Shown: piece after piece, positions 21,395-30,844 of the stretch
Layout of the letters: each line of letters starts with the position of its first letter
Position numbering within the stretch: position 1 is the first letter of the stretch
Source of the DNA: Microbacterium sp. 67-17
Lineage (GTDB): Bacteria > Actinomycetota > Actinomycetes > Actinomycetales > Microbacteriaceae
Direction of reading: 5' to 3'
NCBI RefSeq assembly: GCF_001898325.1
Contig: NZ_MKTR01000017.1
Coordinates: 34,263-98,262 of the forward strand
Length of the DNA: 64,000 nt
Notes under the pieces: model-generated
Databases searched by the model: none
Seen by the model: the letters and a program-made list of their open reading frames with translations, nothing else
Told to the model about the DNA's origin: nothing
Position numbers and translations under genes: made by a program

Positions 21395-22308
21395 ACGTTG
21401 CGACGGGGTTCGCGGTCATCGGCCTCGCGATCGCGGTCGGGTACGTCATCGGACGCATCAACCTCCTCGGCCCGCAAGCCGGCCCGGTTCTCGGGCGTCT
21501 GGTGTTCTTCGTCCTCTCCCCTGTGCTGCTGTTCGTCGTGTTGTCCGAGGCCGACATCGCCACCCTCTTTTCCGCACTCCTGCCGGTCTCGGCGATCACT
21601 GCGGTCATCATCATCGGTCTGTACGCGGCGATTTCACGCCTGTTCTGGCGGCGTACCGTGGGAGATTCGCTGATCGGCGCACTCGCCGCGGGTCAGGTGA
21701 ACTCCAACAACATCGGCATCCCCCTCTCGCTCTATCTGCTGGGCTCGGCCGCCTACCCCGCACCCGTCATCCTGTTCCAGCTCCTTGTGCTCGTCCCGAT
21801 CTCGATGGCGATCCTCGAGAGCGTCACCGCGACGACACGGAACGTCGGGAAGATCGTGGTGCGTACTGTCACGAATCCGGTCGTGATCGGATCGGTCGCG
21901 GGAACGCTCGTCGCGGCGACGGGGCTTCAGCTTCCCTCGCTCGTGACCGAGCCCCTGCACTTCCTTGCCGCTGCCTGCGTCCCCGTGTTGCTGCTGAGTT
22001 ACGGGATGTCGCTCCACGGACAGCGGGTTCTCGCGGCCGGTGGGCACCGACGCGAGGTCATCCTGGCCACAGCGTTCAAGCTGATTCTGATGCCCCTGCT
22101 GGCGTGGGTGCTCGCGAGCGTCGTCTTCGGGCTTCCGAAGGCGGAAGCGCTCACCGTCGTCGTCCTGGCGAGCCTCCCAACCGCTCAGAACGTCTTCAAC
22201 TTCGCCCAGCGCTTCGGCGTTGGCGAAACTATCGCGCGCGACACAGTCTTTCTCACCACGATCGGGTGCATCCCCGTTCTGGTTGGTGTCCTCGTCCTTT
22301 TCGGGTGA
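21388..22308 (+). CDS. AEC-family transporter (auxin efflux carrier-like)
   Basis: 306 residues, about ten membrane helices in two five-helix halves. The conserved NSNNIGIPL stretch is at about residue 105 and the ASLPTAQNVFNFAQ stretch at about 270, both AEC (membrane transport protein) hallmarks. Probably exports or imports a small organic anion; substrate unknown. GTG at 21388 (MLNVATGFAVIGLAI) begins the first helix. An in-frame GTG at 21337 adds 17 unlike residues and would lie upstream of the promoter. Confidence 0.85.
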   Translation: MLNVATGFAVIGLAIAVGYVIGRINLLGPQAGPVLGRLVFFVLSPVLLFVVLSEADIATLFSALLPVSAITAVIIIGLYAAISRLFWRRTVGDSLIGALAAGQVNSNNIGIPLSLYLLGSAAYPAPVILFQLLVLVPISMAILESVTATTRNVGKIVVRTVTNPVVIGSVAGTLVAATGLQLPSLVTEPLHFLAAACVPVLLLSYGMSLHGQRVLAAGGHRREVILATAFKLILMPLLAWVLASVVFGLPKAEALTVVVLASLPTAQNVFNFAQRFGVGETIARDTVFLTTIGCIPVLVGVLVLFG

Positions 22309-22404
22309 TCTCAGGCCGACATACCCCTCCCACTCCCCCGAAGCCGGGTCGGAACGCTACGCTGAGAACGCAAGCTCTCAGCTAACTCCCAGAAAGGGAA
22401 TGCC

Positions 22405-22965
22405 ATGTCAACCGAAAGCTCCGTCGCCAAGGAGGCCATCAACGGCGTCCGCACGGCGCTCGGCATCGCCGGTGTCCTCTCGCTCATCGTCGGAATCCTG
22501 ATTCTCGTCTGGCCGGGCCGCACGGCCATGGTCGTCACGGCGATCATCGCGATCTATGCGATCGTGGGTGGGCTCGTCTACGGCGGCCTCGGCATTTTCT
22601 CGAAGTCGATGGGCGGATGGTCGCGTGTCGGCCACATCATCCTCGGCGTCATTTTCATCGCCGCGGGTATCTTCGCCTTCTTCAACCTCGCAGCAACCAC
22701 GGGATGGTTCGCCGTCTTCCTCGGGATCCTCGTCGGAATCATGTGGATCGTCGAAGGTGTCGTTTCACTGACCACGCTCAGCGACGCAGCTTCCAGGGGC
22801 TGGACAATCTTCTTCGCGATCATCAGCATCGTCGCCGGTGTCGTTCTGCTGTTCTCGCCGCTCTGGGGCGCAGTCGTGCTCTGGTGGCTGCTGGGGATCT
22901 CACTCGTCGTGCTCGGCATCATCCAGATCGTGCGTGCCTTCACGTTCGGCAAGAAGAGCGTCTGA
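22405..22965 (+). CDS. HdeD/DUF308 family membrane protein
   Basis: 186 residues with six hydrophobic segments in three hairpin pairs, the pattern of HdeD-like proteins (DUF308). HdeD is linked to acid resistance in E. coli; that role is not demonstrated here. ATG with AAAGGGA 6 nt upstream and a TACGCT -10-like hexamer about 45 bp upstream. It ends before a strong bidirectional terminator. Confidence 0.85.
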   Translation: MSTESSVAKEAINGVRTALGIAGVLSLIVGILILVWPGRTAMVVTAIIAIYAIVGGLVYGGLGIFSKSMGGWSRVGHIILGVIFIAAGIFAFFNLAATTGWFAVFLGILVGIMWIVEGVVSLTTLSDAASRGWTIFFAIISIVAGVVLLFSPLWGAVVLWWLLGISLVVLGIIQIVRAFTFGKKSV

Positions 22966-22976
22966 CCACTCACGTC

Positions 22977-23016
22977 ATAGCAGAAGGCCCCGGGGATGCC
23001 CGGGGCCTTCTGCTAT
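22977..23016. terminator. bidirectional terminator
   Basis: Eighteen-bp perfect arms beginning ATAGCAGAAGGCCCCGGG with loop GATG, lying between convergent genes. Either strand could use it. Confidence 0.85.
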
Positions 23017-23036
23017 GAACGGATGCAGTGACGAGG

Positions 23037-23810
23037 TCACTCCCCCACGAAAGAGCTTGTGTCGCCGACGAGCCGCGTGTTGTCGGCGGGGATCGGGTCC
23101 ACAGCGGCCTGTGCGACCTCCGCAGCGAACTCCGAAACGTTGTAGAGCTTGCCGGCCGATTCGCGCCGCGAAGCAATGGCTCCGGGGTTCGCCCGCTCCA
23201 GCAGCGTCGCCGTGATGGTTCCCTCGATCATGTCACCGGAGACGACGACGAAACCGATCCCGCGTTCGAGCAGTGCAGGCACACGCTCGCGAAGCGCATC
23301 TTCACCGGCACGCTTGGAAAGGGCGACCGGCTCGTATTCGGGCATCGTCGGGGTCGTACGGATGAAGTGGGCCTGGTGGCTGGTCACGAAAACCACTCGT
23401 GCGTCGCCGCGAAGAAGCGGCACGGCCGCCTCGAGCACGGTGACCTGGGCGTCCCGGTTCAGGAGCAACGCGTAGTCATCGGCCATTCCGGCTTCCATGC
23501 CACCGGATGCGTTCAGGACGAGGATGTCGAGGCCCCCGAACTCCTCCTCGACGGCAGCGAACATCGCCGCGACCGACTCGGGATCGGTCAGGTCCGCTCC
23601 CACGACGAGAGCATCGACGCCCAACTCCCGCACTTCGGCGGCAAGCTTCTCGGCGCGGGGAGCCTTGTTGCGGAAGTTGATGACGACGTTCGCTCCCGCT
23701 GCTGCGAGATAGCGGACGGTGTCGGCACCGATTCCGCGCGACGAACCGGTGACGAGCGCGGTCTTTCCGCGCAGGGTTCCGGGGGCGATCGGGGTGGAAA
23801 TGTCGCTCAC
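23037..23810 (-). CDS. short-chain dehydrogenase/reductase, atypical active site
   Basis: 257 residues, Rossmann fold. TGSSRGIG binds the cofactor and LNASGG replaces the usual NAG. The catalytic Tyr and Lys are spaced as YEPVALSK, i.e. Tyr-x6-Lys instead of Tyr-x3-Lys, after the serine of VTSHQ. The gene is intact, so this looks like a subfamily trait rather than decay, but dehydrogenase activity is less certain. Converges on the HdeD gene across the terminator. Confidence 0.85.
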   Translation of the reverse strand: MSDISTPIAPGTLRGKTALVTGSSRGIGADTVRYLAAAGANVVINFRNKAPRAEKLAAEVRELGVDALVVGADLTDPESVAAMFAAVEEEFGGLDILVLNASGGMEAGMADDYALLLNRDAQVTVLEAAVPLLRGDARVVFVTSHQAHFIRTTPTMPEYEPVALSKRAGEDALRERVPALLERGIGFVVVSGDMIEGTITATLLERANPGAIASRRESAGKLYNVSEFAAEVAQAAVDPIPADNTRLVGDTSSFVGE

Positions 23811-23939
23811 AATTGCTCCTGTTGCAGGTCGGCGCTTCAGCCGCGGGGCAGCACCGGAATGGCGCGCGTACCGACCCTACCAACCGGTCCGCGCCGGGCC
23901 CTGCGTTGATAGGGTCGGACCAAGAGGAAGGAGATTCGG

Positions 23940-24437
23940 ATGTTGCCCGATCTCACGCAGTATCTGTGGATCCTCTGGCTCGCTCTGGCAGTCCTGTTTG
24001 TGATCATCGAGCTCCTCACCCTCGAGTTCACGTTTCTGATGCTGGCTGCCGGAACACTGATCGGCGGCCTCGGGACGAACCTGTTGGGCGGCCCGTGGTG
24101 GCTTCAGATCGGGCTCGCCGCAATCGCCTCAGCACTTCTCCTGTTCACGATTCGCCCCCTCCTGCTGCGCGCGCTCCATCGAAGTTCGCCGGTCGTCCTC
24201 ACGAACGTCGATGCGCTCGTTGGGATGCCGGCCCGTGTGACCCGCGCGTTCACGCAGGGGGCAGGTGAGGTGAAGCTCGACAACGGCGAGACATGGACGG
24301 CACGACTGAGCGCCGGTCTGACGGATGCTGAGGCGAACGTCGGACAGCCGGTCAGCGTCATCGCGGTACGGGGCGCCGCCGTCGAAGTGGCTCCGCAGCC
24401 CCGGCCATCGACAGAAAGGACCATGGAACATGATTGA
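23940..24437 (+). CDS. NfeD-like membrane protein
   Basis: 165 residues. Two or three membrane helices (about 6-70) are followed by a soluble OB-fold domain (about 88-150, with GMPARVTRAF and GETWTARL). NfeD proteins partner with SPFH/stomatin proteins in membrane microdomains. GAGGAAGGAG precedes the ATG. It overlaps the SPFH gene by 8 bp, which matches the usual NfeD-stomatin operon. Confidence 0.9.
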   Translation: MLPDLTQYLWILWLALAVLFVIIELLTLEFTFLMLAAGTLIGGLGTNLLGGPWWLQIGLAAIASALLLFTIRPLLLRALHRSSPVVLTNVDALVGMPARVTRAFTQGAGEVKLDNGETWTARLSAGLTDAEANVGQPVSVIAVRGAAVEVAPQPRPSTERTMEHD

Positions 24438-25359
24438 CATCGGCGCGTTCGCGGGTCAGATCTTCGTCATCGTCCTGCTGCTCGTCATTGCGATCTTCGT
24501 GGTCGTGGTGATCTTTCGATCTATTCGGATCATTCCGCAGGCCACGGCCGGCGTCGTGGAGCGCCTCGGTCGCTACCACAAGACCCTCTCCCCCGGCTTG
24601 AACCTCCTCGTCCCGTTCATCGACCGGGTACGGCCGCTGATCGACATGCGCGAGCAGGTTGTCTCATTCCCCCCGCAGCCAGTCATCACCGAGGACAACC
24701 TCGTCGTCTCGATCGACACTGTCGTGTACTTCCAGGTGACGGATGCCCGCGCAGCCACCTACGAGATCGCGAACTATCTGGGTGCGGTTGAGCAGCTCAC
24801 GACGACGACGCTGCGAAACGTCGTCGGTGGCCTGAACCTCGAAGAAGCACTGACCAGCCGCGACGAGATCAACACGAAGCTGCGGGTGGTGCTGGATGAA
24901 GCGACGGGCAAGTGGGGCATCCGTGTCTCGCGTGTGGAGCTGAAGGCGATCGATCCCCCGGTGTCCATCCAGGACTCGATGGAAAAGCAGATGCGCGCCG
25001 AGCGTGACCGTCGTGCGGCGATCCTGACCGCAGAGGGAACAAAGCAGTCGGCCATCTTGCAGGCAGAGGGTGCACGCCAAGCCGAGATCCTGCGTGCGGA
25101 GGGCGAAAAGCAGGGTCAGATCCTGCGTGCGCAAGGTGAGGCCGAGGCCATCGCTACAGTCTTCAACGCCATCCACGAAGGCAATCCGGATGACAAGCTC
25201 CTCGCCTATCAGTACCTGCAGACGCTTCCGAAGATCAGCGACAGCGCGTCCAGCAAGCTGTGGATCATCCCGAGCGAGTTCACCGAGGCACTCAAGGGCG
25301 TATCCGGTGCGTTCGGGGCTCGAGAAGCCACAAAGACGGCACCTGACGAGCAGGCGTGA
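24430..25359 (+). CDS. SPFH/Band 7 (stomatin-prohibitin) protein
   Basis: 309 residues from ATG 24430. One N-terminal membrane segment (about 10-32). The Band 7 domain (IIPQATAGVVERLGRYH onward) contains GLNLLVPFIDRV. A coiled-coil tail has repeated AEG units (about 200-240). Forms oligomeric membrane scaffolds and probably works with the overlapping NfeD gene. The stop overlaps the GTG of the next gene (GTGA). Confidence 0.92.
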   Translation: MIDIGAFAGQIFVIVLLLVIAIFVVVVIFRSIRIIPQATAGVVERLGRYHKTLSPGLNLLVPFIDRVRPLIDMREQVVSFPPQPVITEDNLVVSIDTVVYFQVTDARAATYEIANYLGAVEQLTTTTLRNVVGGLNLEEALTSRDEINTKLRVVLDEATGKWGIRVSRVELKAIDPPVSIQDSMEKQMRAERDRRAAILTAEGTKQSAILQAEGARQAEILRAEGEKQGQILRAQGEAEAIATVFNAIHEGNPDDKLLAYQYLQTLPKISDSASSKLWIIPSEFTEALKGVSGAFGAREATKTAPDEQA

Positions 25360-26144
25360 CCCACCCGTACTTCGTCGATGCCCCGTATCCGCGCGTCCTT
25401 GCGCACCGGGGCTTGACGGTTGACGACGCGATAGCGGAGAACTCCTACGCGTCGGTCGCTGCCGCGCAGCGGGCCGGCGTGACCTACGTCGAGTCCGACT
25501 GCCATCTCACCCGGGACGGCGAGGTCGTGCTGTTCCATGACGCGGATCTTCGCCGGGTCACCGGCGATCCTCGACGTATCGTCGACGTCGAGCTTGCGGA
25601 GTTGACGGCCCTGATGGAGGATCGGGGCGGACTGATCACGCTGCGCACCGCACTCGAGGCCTTCCCGGCCCTGAGGTTCAACCTCGACGTGAAAGCGCCC
25701 GGGGCCGCCGACGCAGTGGGTGTCCTGGTCGCCGGTCATGGTGAGCGCGTCCTTGTCACGAGCTTCGCGGATGCGCGACGCCGAGCGGCAGTGGAATCCG
25801 CCGCGCGTCACGCACCGCCCGGCGCCGTTCCTCCTGCAACATCGGCGGGACGGGAGACGATTGCTCGGGTGATCTGGGGGCTGATCGCACGGTCCCCGCG
25901 GCTGGTCGCATCCTCGCTCGCGGGCATCGACGCGCTGCAGGTCCCGGAGCGTCAGGGACCGGTTCGGGTGGTGACGCCCCGACTGATTGAGGCAGCTCAC
26001 GCGCACGGGGTCGAGGTTCATGTCTGGACCGTGAACGATCCCGCAGATATGAGGCGCCTGGTGGGCATGGGTGTCGACGGCGTCGTCACGGATCGCGCAG
26101 ACGTGGCGCTCGACACTCTCGGACCGGCCTCGAACCAGCCCTGA
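25356..26144 (+). CDS. glycerophosphodiester phosphodiesterase
   Basis: Hydrolyses glycerophosphodiesters to glycerol-3-phosphate and an alcohol. 262 residues, TIM barrel. N-terminal VLAHRG and AENS match the HRGxxxxxPEN region. The metal/acid-base stretch VESDCHLTRDGEVVLFHD and the late VWTVND and GVDGVVTDR complete the family signature. No signal peptide, so cytoplasmic. Third gene of the NfeD-SPFH operon by overlap. Confidence 0.92.
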   Translation: MTHPYFVDAPYPRVLAHRGLTVDDAIAENSYASVAAAQRAGVTYVESDCHLTRDGEVVLFHDADLRRVTGDPRRIVDVELAELTALMEDRGGLITLRTALEAFPALRFNLDVKAPGAADAVGVLVAGHGERVLVTSFADARRRAAVESAARHAPPGAVPPATSAGRETIARVIWGLIARSPRLVASSLAGIDALQVPERQGPVRVVTPRLIEAAHAHGVEVHVWTVNDPADMRRLVGMGVDGVVTDRADVALDTLGPASNQP

Positions 26145-26241
26145 TACAGCGGCGCCGACGGCGGCACGCCCCGCCTCGGCCTTGCGCGGACTCCTCCCCG
26201 CTGAAGATCGCCTGAGAATGCTCTCATCTGCGGGTCGGCAT

Positions 26242-26272
26242 GGATGATCTGCCCAGGTGAGCGCGTTATACC
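26242..26272 (+). promoter_or_regulatory. candidate rbpA promoter(s)
   Basis: The 153-bp gap before rbpA contains TATACC (26267-26272), a normal -10, and a GGATG (26242) N18 GTT (26265) pair. The pair resembles the GGAAT-N18-GTT promoters of the thiol-stress factor SigR, which is known to drive rbpA in Streptomyces. The GGAAT match is imperfect. Nothing else is seen in the gap. Confidence 0.35.
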
Positions 26273-26297
26273 TGTACAGCGACGAGAGGACCACACA

Positions 26298-26681
26298 ATG
26301 GCAGACCGCAGCCTCCGCGGCATGAGACTCGGCGCCTCCAGCCTACAGAGCGAGGACGGCGTCGTATTTCATGAGCGGGCACAATTCACCTACTCCTGCA
26401 CGTCTTGTGGGCGTGACACCACCATGACCTTCGCGGCAGATGCCGAGGTCCCTGAGACCTGGGAATGCCGCACCTGTGGCGCCGAGGCTTTGCTCCGCGT
26501 CGATGGTGAGACTGTCACCGTTGACCACGGCGACGTCAAAGCCCCCCGCTCGCACTGGGACATGCTTCTGGAGCGTCGTACGATTCCCGAGCTCGAGGAG
26601 CTCCTTGAAGAGCGCCTCGCTTTCGTCCGCTCGCGCCGCGGCGCCGGCGACGACGTCACGGTCGACAAGCTGAGCGCCTGA
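26298..26681 (+). CDS. rbpA: RNA polymerase-binding protein RbpA
   Basis: Actinobacterial transcription factor that binds the RNA polymerase beta' subunit region and sigma and stabilises the open complex. 127 residues from ATG 26298 (MADRSLRGMRLG) with GAGAGG upstream. The core has paired cysteines CTSCG and CRTCG of the zinc/core domain. The basic linker and C-terminal sigma-interaction helix (HWDMLLERRTIPELEELLEERL region) follow. Convergent with lnt across a terminator, as rbpA and the lnt-type gene also face each other in mycobacteria. Confidence 0.97.
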   Translation: MADRSLRGMRLGASSLQSEDGVVFHERAQFTYSCTSCGRDTTMTFAADAEVPETWECRTCGAEALLRVDGETVTVDHGDVKAPRSHWDMLLERRTIPELEELLEERLAFVRSRRGAGDDVTVDKLSA

Positions 26682-26717
26682 CAGACGCCCACCGCAGCCT
26701 CCACCGATGCGGTGCGT

Positions 26718-26755
26718 GAAACGGGACCGATCCGATCACGGGTCGGTCCCGTTTC
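26718..26755. terminator. rbpA/lnt terminator hairpin
   Basis: Arms GAAACGGGACCGA (26718-26730) and TCGGTCCCGTTTC (26743-26755). Lies between the convergent rbpA and lnt stops. Confidence 0.8.
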
Positions 26756-28304
26756 ATGTCCGGCGGCGGCTCGCGACGATGCCGCTGGCAACCAGGCCGA
26801 TGATGCTGAGGATTGCGATTGCGATGCCCAGCGAGCCGCCGATCACGATGCTCGGCGTCAGACCGGTTCGCAGCGGAACGTCGGTGAGCATCGCACCAGC
26901 CTCATCGGCGGGCAGTGAATCGATCGTCGTACCGTCGGGGCCGATGACCTGGCTTGTCCCGACGGTGGAGATGTTCACCACGGAACGACCGGTCTCGATC
27001 GCGCGCGTGCGTGCGAAGGCGAGCTGCTGCAGGTTCTCATCGGTGTTGCGGAAGTCGGCGTTGTTGGTCTGGAACATGTAGACCTCCGCACCGTCGCGCG
27101 CGCCGTCGTGGATGACGTCGTCGTAGATGACGTCGAAGCAGATCGCGAGCCCCACCCCGGTGCCGTCGATGTCGACGAAGGGAGGGTTAGATCCCGGGGT
27201 GTATTCACGCCCGATGAGCCCGATCAGGTCGGGCACGATCATCTCGTAGAACCACCTGTCGGGCACGTACTCGCCGAACGGAACCGGGTGGGTCTTGTCG
27301 TGATACTGCACGGCGCCCGCTCCCGCTTCCCACAGTATCGAGGTGTTGTAGGTCAGGTCGCCGCGCGTTGTCGCGGCGTTGACAAGAAGCGGAGCATCCA
27401 CCGCCTCCGATAGTCCGTCCAGAACCGCCGCGGTGGTCGCGTTGGTCATCGGGTCCGAATCGATCCCACCTTCGGGCCACAGCAGCACATCCATGTCCTG
27501 ACCGATCAGGTCGGTGGATGCCGACAGCTGCGCGTTCAGAATGTCGTTGCGTTGACGGGCATCGAAGTAGCCGGACGGGCCGTTTCCCTGCACGCTCCCC
27601 ACGGTCATCGTGCCCGCCGGAGTGGTGGGGAACTGCGGCGTGATGAGCAAGACGACCCCGAGGCCCGCGACCGGCAGCGCAGTGCGCACATCCGACCACT
27701 GGCGCAGACGCAGCCACTCGATAATCCCGGCGGTGAAGGCGACCATCAGGAACGACAGGCCCGTCACCCCGATCCACGAGGTCAGGTGTGAGAGAGGGCT
27801 CTCGGATTGGCTCATCCCGATCCGCGCCCACGGGAAGCCGGTGTAGGGCCAAGACCCGGTGACAAGTTCCCGCAGTACCCACAGACCCGCGATCAGCAGC
27901 GGCGTGAGGACGAGCTGAGCCCACCGGCCAGGGACGGCTCTCGGCATCCATCGGTAGGCCAACGCGATGAGCACCGACCCCAGAGCGACGTAGATCGTGG
28001 CAGCGACCGCCAGGGCGAACCACGGGATCACGCCCAGGTAGCGGTTTAGCCACACGATGTGGACGAGATAGAACGTGATCCCGAAGATGAACCCGACAAG
28101 CAAGGCGCCCCAGGCGCTGCGCCCGATGAGTGTCACCAGAGACAGTCCGACCCCGACGAAGGCGAGCGGCCACCAGCCCACCGACGGGTATGCCACATCC
28201 AGAATGAGCCCGGCGGCAACTGCCACCAGCACGGCCGCCCACAAGGGCAACAGCGGACGCACGTCAGTGGCGCGACTCTGCGTGGCGCTCGAGGCTTCGG
28301 GCAT
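26754..28304 (-). CDS. lnt: apolipoprotein N-acyltransferase
   Basis: Adds the third acyl chain to mature lipoproteins in the membrane. 516 residues. About six N-terminal membrane helices precede a nitrilase-like domain (about 225-480) with the catalytic triad Glu in LLWPEGG, Lys in YHDKTHPVPFGEYVP and Cys in AICFDVIY; a final helix follows. No fused polyprenol-monophosphomannose synthase domain is present, unlike some actinobacterial Lnt. Last gene of the long - strand run from trmI. Confidence 0.93.
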   Translation of the reverse strand: MPEASSATQSRATDVRPLLPLWAAVLVAVAAGLILDVAYPSVGWWPLAFVGVGLSLVTLIGRSAWGALLVGFIFGITFYLVHIVWLNRYLGVIPWFALAVAATIYVALGSVLIALAYRWMPRAVPGRWAQLVLTPLLIAGLWVLRELVTGSWPYTGFPWARIGMSQSESPLSHLTSWIGVTGLSFLMVAFTAGIIEWLRLRQWSDVRTALPVAGLGVVLLITPQFPTTPAGTMTVGSVQGNGPSGYFDARQRNDILNAQLSASTDLIGQDMDVLLWPEGGIDSDPMTNATTAAVLDGLSEAVDAPLLVNAATTRGDLTYNTSILWEAGAGAVQYHDKTHPVPFGEYVPDRWFYEMIVPDLIGLIGREYTPGSNPPFVDIDGTGVGLAICFDVIYDDVIHDGARDGAEVYMFQTNNADFRNTDENLQQLAFARTRAIETGRSVVNISTVGTSQVIGPDGTTIDSLPADEAGAMLTDVPLRTGLTPSIVIGGSLGIAIAILSIIGLVASGIVASRRRT

Positions 28305-28311
28305 AACGTCC

Positions 28312-28317
28312 AGCCTA
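28312..28317 (-). promoter_or_regulatory. leaderless -10 element TAGGCT for lnt
   Basis: TAGGCT on the - strand, 7 nt before the lnt ATG at 28304. Confidence 0.6.
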
Positions 28318-28354
28318 GATTCGGACGGCTATGGCGCGGCTGAAGGTTCGGCGA

Positions 28355-30844
28355 TCACACCGACGAGTACGCCACGATTCCGCGCCGAACGCCATCGAGC
28401 GCGCGGCGCGCGACCGCGGCGAGACCGGGCTCGGCCACCAACGACATCTGGTCGAGAAGGTCGATCGTTTGCTTGGCCCACCGTACGAAATCGCCCGCCG
28501 CGAGGTCAGCCTCGCGCAGCACGCGGTCCAGCGGCATCCCCTTCGCCCACGAGTGCATGGCGAGCGCGAGTCCCGCAGCGGGCGGCTCCGACCCGGGCAG
28601 GCGTGAATCGCGTTCGAGATCGTCGAGGCGTTGCCAGAGGTCCAGGGTCTGCGCGAGAGCCTCGCGGAACGCACCGCGGGGAAGCGCTCGCTCCCCCGGC
28701 TCGTCACGGCGTGGCTCGTAGACCAGCGCGCAGGCCAGGGCCGCCAACGACGGCGCGTCCAGCGAGTCCCAGAGACCGAGGCGCAGTGACTCGGCCACGA
28801 GCAGATCCCGCTCGCCGTAGATCCGCCGCATCGTCCGACCAGCGGCCGTGAGCCTGGCCGCACTCTCTGCATCCACGCGCACGTAATCAAGGGACGCCAG
28901 AACGTCGACAATACGGTCGAAGACCCGGGCGACAGTTCCCGTGCGCGCATCGATCTGGCCACGAAGGCGCTCGACCGTGCGGTTCAGCTTCCAGTACCGC
29001 TCTGCCCAGCGGGCGTGATGCTCACGGTCCGGGCACTGGTGGCACGGATGCCGCTGCATGCGCCGGCGCAGCTCACTGATCTCCCGCTGACGCTTGTCTC
29101 GCGTCTGGCGGGAGGCATTGGCATCCTTGCGAGTGAGCTTTTCGAGATCACTCAACTCGCGACGGATGCCCGAATACTCGGCGAAGTCGCCCTTGTCGCA
29201 GCTCATCGCCTTGGCGTAGCCCGCGAGCGACTCCTCGGCATCCTTCACCTGCCGGGCAAGGCCCACCACAGCCCTGTCGGCCTGGAACTGCGCGAACGAG
29301 GACTCGAGAATCTCCCTCGCGCGGGCCCTGCCGAACTGGTCGATGAGGTTGACTGCCATGTTGTACGTCGGCCGGAAACTGGAGTTCAGTGGATACGTAC
29401 GGCGGGACGCCAATGCTGCCACTGCCTGCGGGTCAAGTCCCTCGGTCCACTGGACGACGGCGTGGCCCTCGACGTCGATCCCCCGGCGTCCGGCGCGGCC
29501 CGTGAGCTGCGTGTACTCCCCCGACGTGATCGCGACCCGCGCTTCGCCGTTGAACTTCTCGAGCTTTTCGAGCACAACCGTTCGCGCCGGCATGTTGATC
29601 CCCAGGGCGAGGGTCTCGGTCGCGAAGACGACCTTCACGAGCTTGCGCTGGAAGAGCTCTTCGACGACCTCTTTGAACGCCGGAAGAAGACCCGCATGAT
29701 GTGCAGCGACACCCCGCTCCAGGTTTTCACGCCACTCCCAGAATCCAAGGACGGCGAGGTCTTCCTCGAGCAGCGTCCGCGTGCGTTCCTCGACGATCGC
29801 TCGGATCTCCGCCCGCTCTTCGGGGGTTGTGAAGCGTGCTCCGGAGCGACGCACCTGCTGCACAGCAGCGTCGCATCCGGCACGGCTGAAGATGAAGAAG
29901 ATCGCGGGAAGCAGATTGGATCGCGCGAGCAGTTCGATCACGTCGGGGCGATCGAGCCGTTCGATCCGTTGTGCGTTCGCGGACCGCACGGGACGGTGAC
30001 CGCCCTTGTGCGGCCGGCGATGCTGGCCGTCGCGCCCGCGGCTTCCCGACATGGCGGCGCTGCGACTGGCCTGCACGCGGCGGTTGCTCTCGTAGGTCGG
30101 ACCCTTGAACGAACGGATACGCATGAGTTCTTGGTTCACCTGCGCCGTCGCGATGCCGGCACGGTCGTCGAACAGTGGCAGGAGGTCCCCGCGCACCAGA
30201 ACGTGTTGCTCGAGCGGGACGGGTCGGGTCTCCGACACGATGACGTCGGTGTCTCCGCGCACGGTGTCGAGCCAGTCACCGAATTCCTCAGCGTTCGACA
30301 CCGTTGCCGAGAGCGAGACCAGACGAACCGCGGGCGGCAGATGGATGATGACCTCTTCCCACACGGCACCGCGGAACCTGTCGGCGAGGTAGTGGACTTC
30401 GTCCATGACGACATAGCGCAGGTCGCGCAGCGCCGGCGAGCCCGCGTAGAGCATGTTGCGCAACACTTCGGTCGTCATGACGACGACGCGGGCATTTCCG
30501 TTGATGTTGGTATCGCCCGTCAGAAGCCCCACATCATCGGGGCCATAAACTTCCACGAGCTCACGGAACTTCTGGTTGGAGAGCGCCTTCATCGGCGTCG
30601 TGTAGAACGCCTTGTCGGCGGGCTCCCGCATCGCCAGATGAATCGCGAACTCGCCGACAATGGTCTTTCCCGCGCCCGTGGGGGCGGCGACGAGCACGCT
30701 TCGACCCGACTCGAGCGCGTGGCATCCGGCGATCTGGAACGGATCGAGATCGAACCGCTGATCGTCAGCAAACGCCGCCGTGACCGGATACACGCGAGCT
30801 GCCTCGGCCCGCGCAAATCGCTCCGCTGGGCTCGGAACGCTCAC
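28355..30844 (-). CDS. helY: Ski2/Mtr4-like DEAD/DEAH-box RNA helicase (HelY)
   Basis: ATP-driven RNA helicase of the superfamily 2 Ski2-like group. 829 residues. Walker A is APTGAGKT and motif II DEVH (VVMDEVHYLADRFRG); motif III is SLSATVSN. Motif VI region GRAGRRGID is followed by a helical C-terminal domain of about 300 residues. GTG start overlapping the tatC stop (GTGA). The tatA-tatC-helY order is the standard actinobacterial one. Confidence 0.93.
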   Translation of the reverse strand: MSVPSPAERFARAEAARVYPVTAAFADDQRFDLDPFQIAGCHALESGRSVLVAAPTGAGKTIVGEFAIHLAMREPADKAFYTTPMKALSNQKFRELVEVYGPDDVGLLTGDTNINGNARVVVMTTEVLRNMLYAGSPALRDLRYVVMDEVHYLADRFRGAVWEEVIIHLPPAVRLVSLSATVSNAEEFGDWLDTVRGDTDVIVSETRPVPLEQHVLVRGDLLPLFDDRAGIATAQVNQELMRIRSFKGPTYESNRRVQASRSAAMSGSRGRDGQHRRPHKGGHRPVRSANAQRIERLDRPDVIELLARSNLLPAIFFIFSRAGCDAAVQQVRRSGARFTTPEERAEIRAIVEERTRTLLEEDLAVLGFWEWRENLERGVAAHHAGLLPAFKEVVEELFQRKLVKVVFATETLALGINMPARTVVLEKLEKFNGEARVAITSGEYTQLTGRAGRRGIDVEGHAVVQWTEGLDPQAVAALASRRTYPLNSSFRPTYNMAVNLIDQFGRARAREILESSFAQFQADRAVVGLARQVKDAEESLAGYAKAMSCDKGDFAEYSGIRRELSDLEKLTRKDANASRQTRDKRQREISELRRRMQRHPCHQCPDREHHARWAERYWKLNRTVERLRGQIDARTGTVARVFDRIVDVLASLDYVRVDAESAARLTAAGRTMRRIYGERDLLVAESLRLGLWDSLDAPSLAALACALVYEPRRDEPGERALPRGAFREALAQTLDLWQRLDDLERDSRLPGSEPPAAGLALAMHSWAKGMPLDRVLREADLAAGDFVRWAKQTIDLLDQMSLVAEPGLAAVARRALDGVRRGIVAYSSV

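Noticed and set aside
23037-23810. SDR gene considered a pseudogene because the Tyr-x3-Lys motif is missing
   Set aside because: The frame is intact with a conserved-looking YEPVALSK block, more consistent with a variant subfamily.
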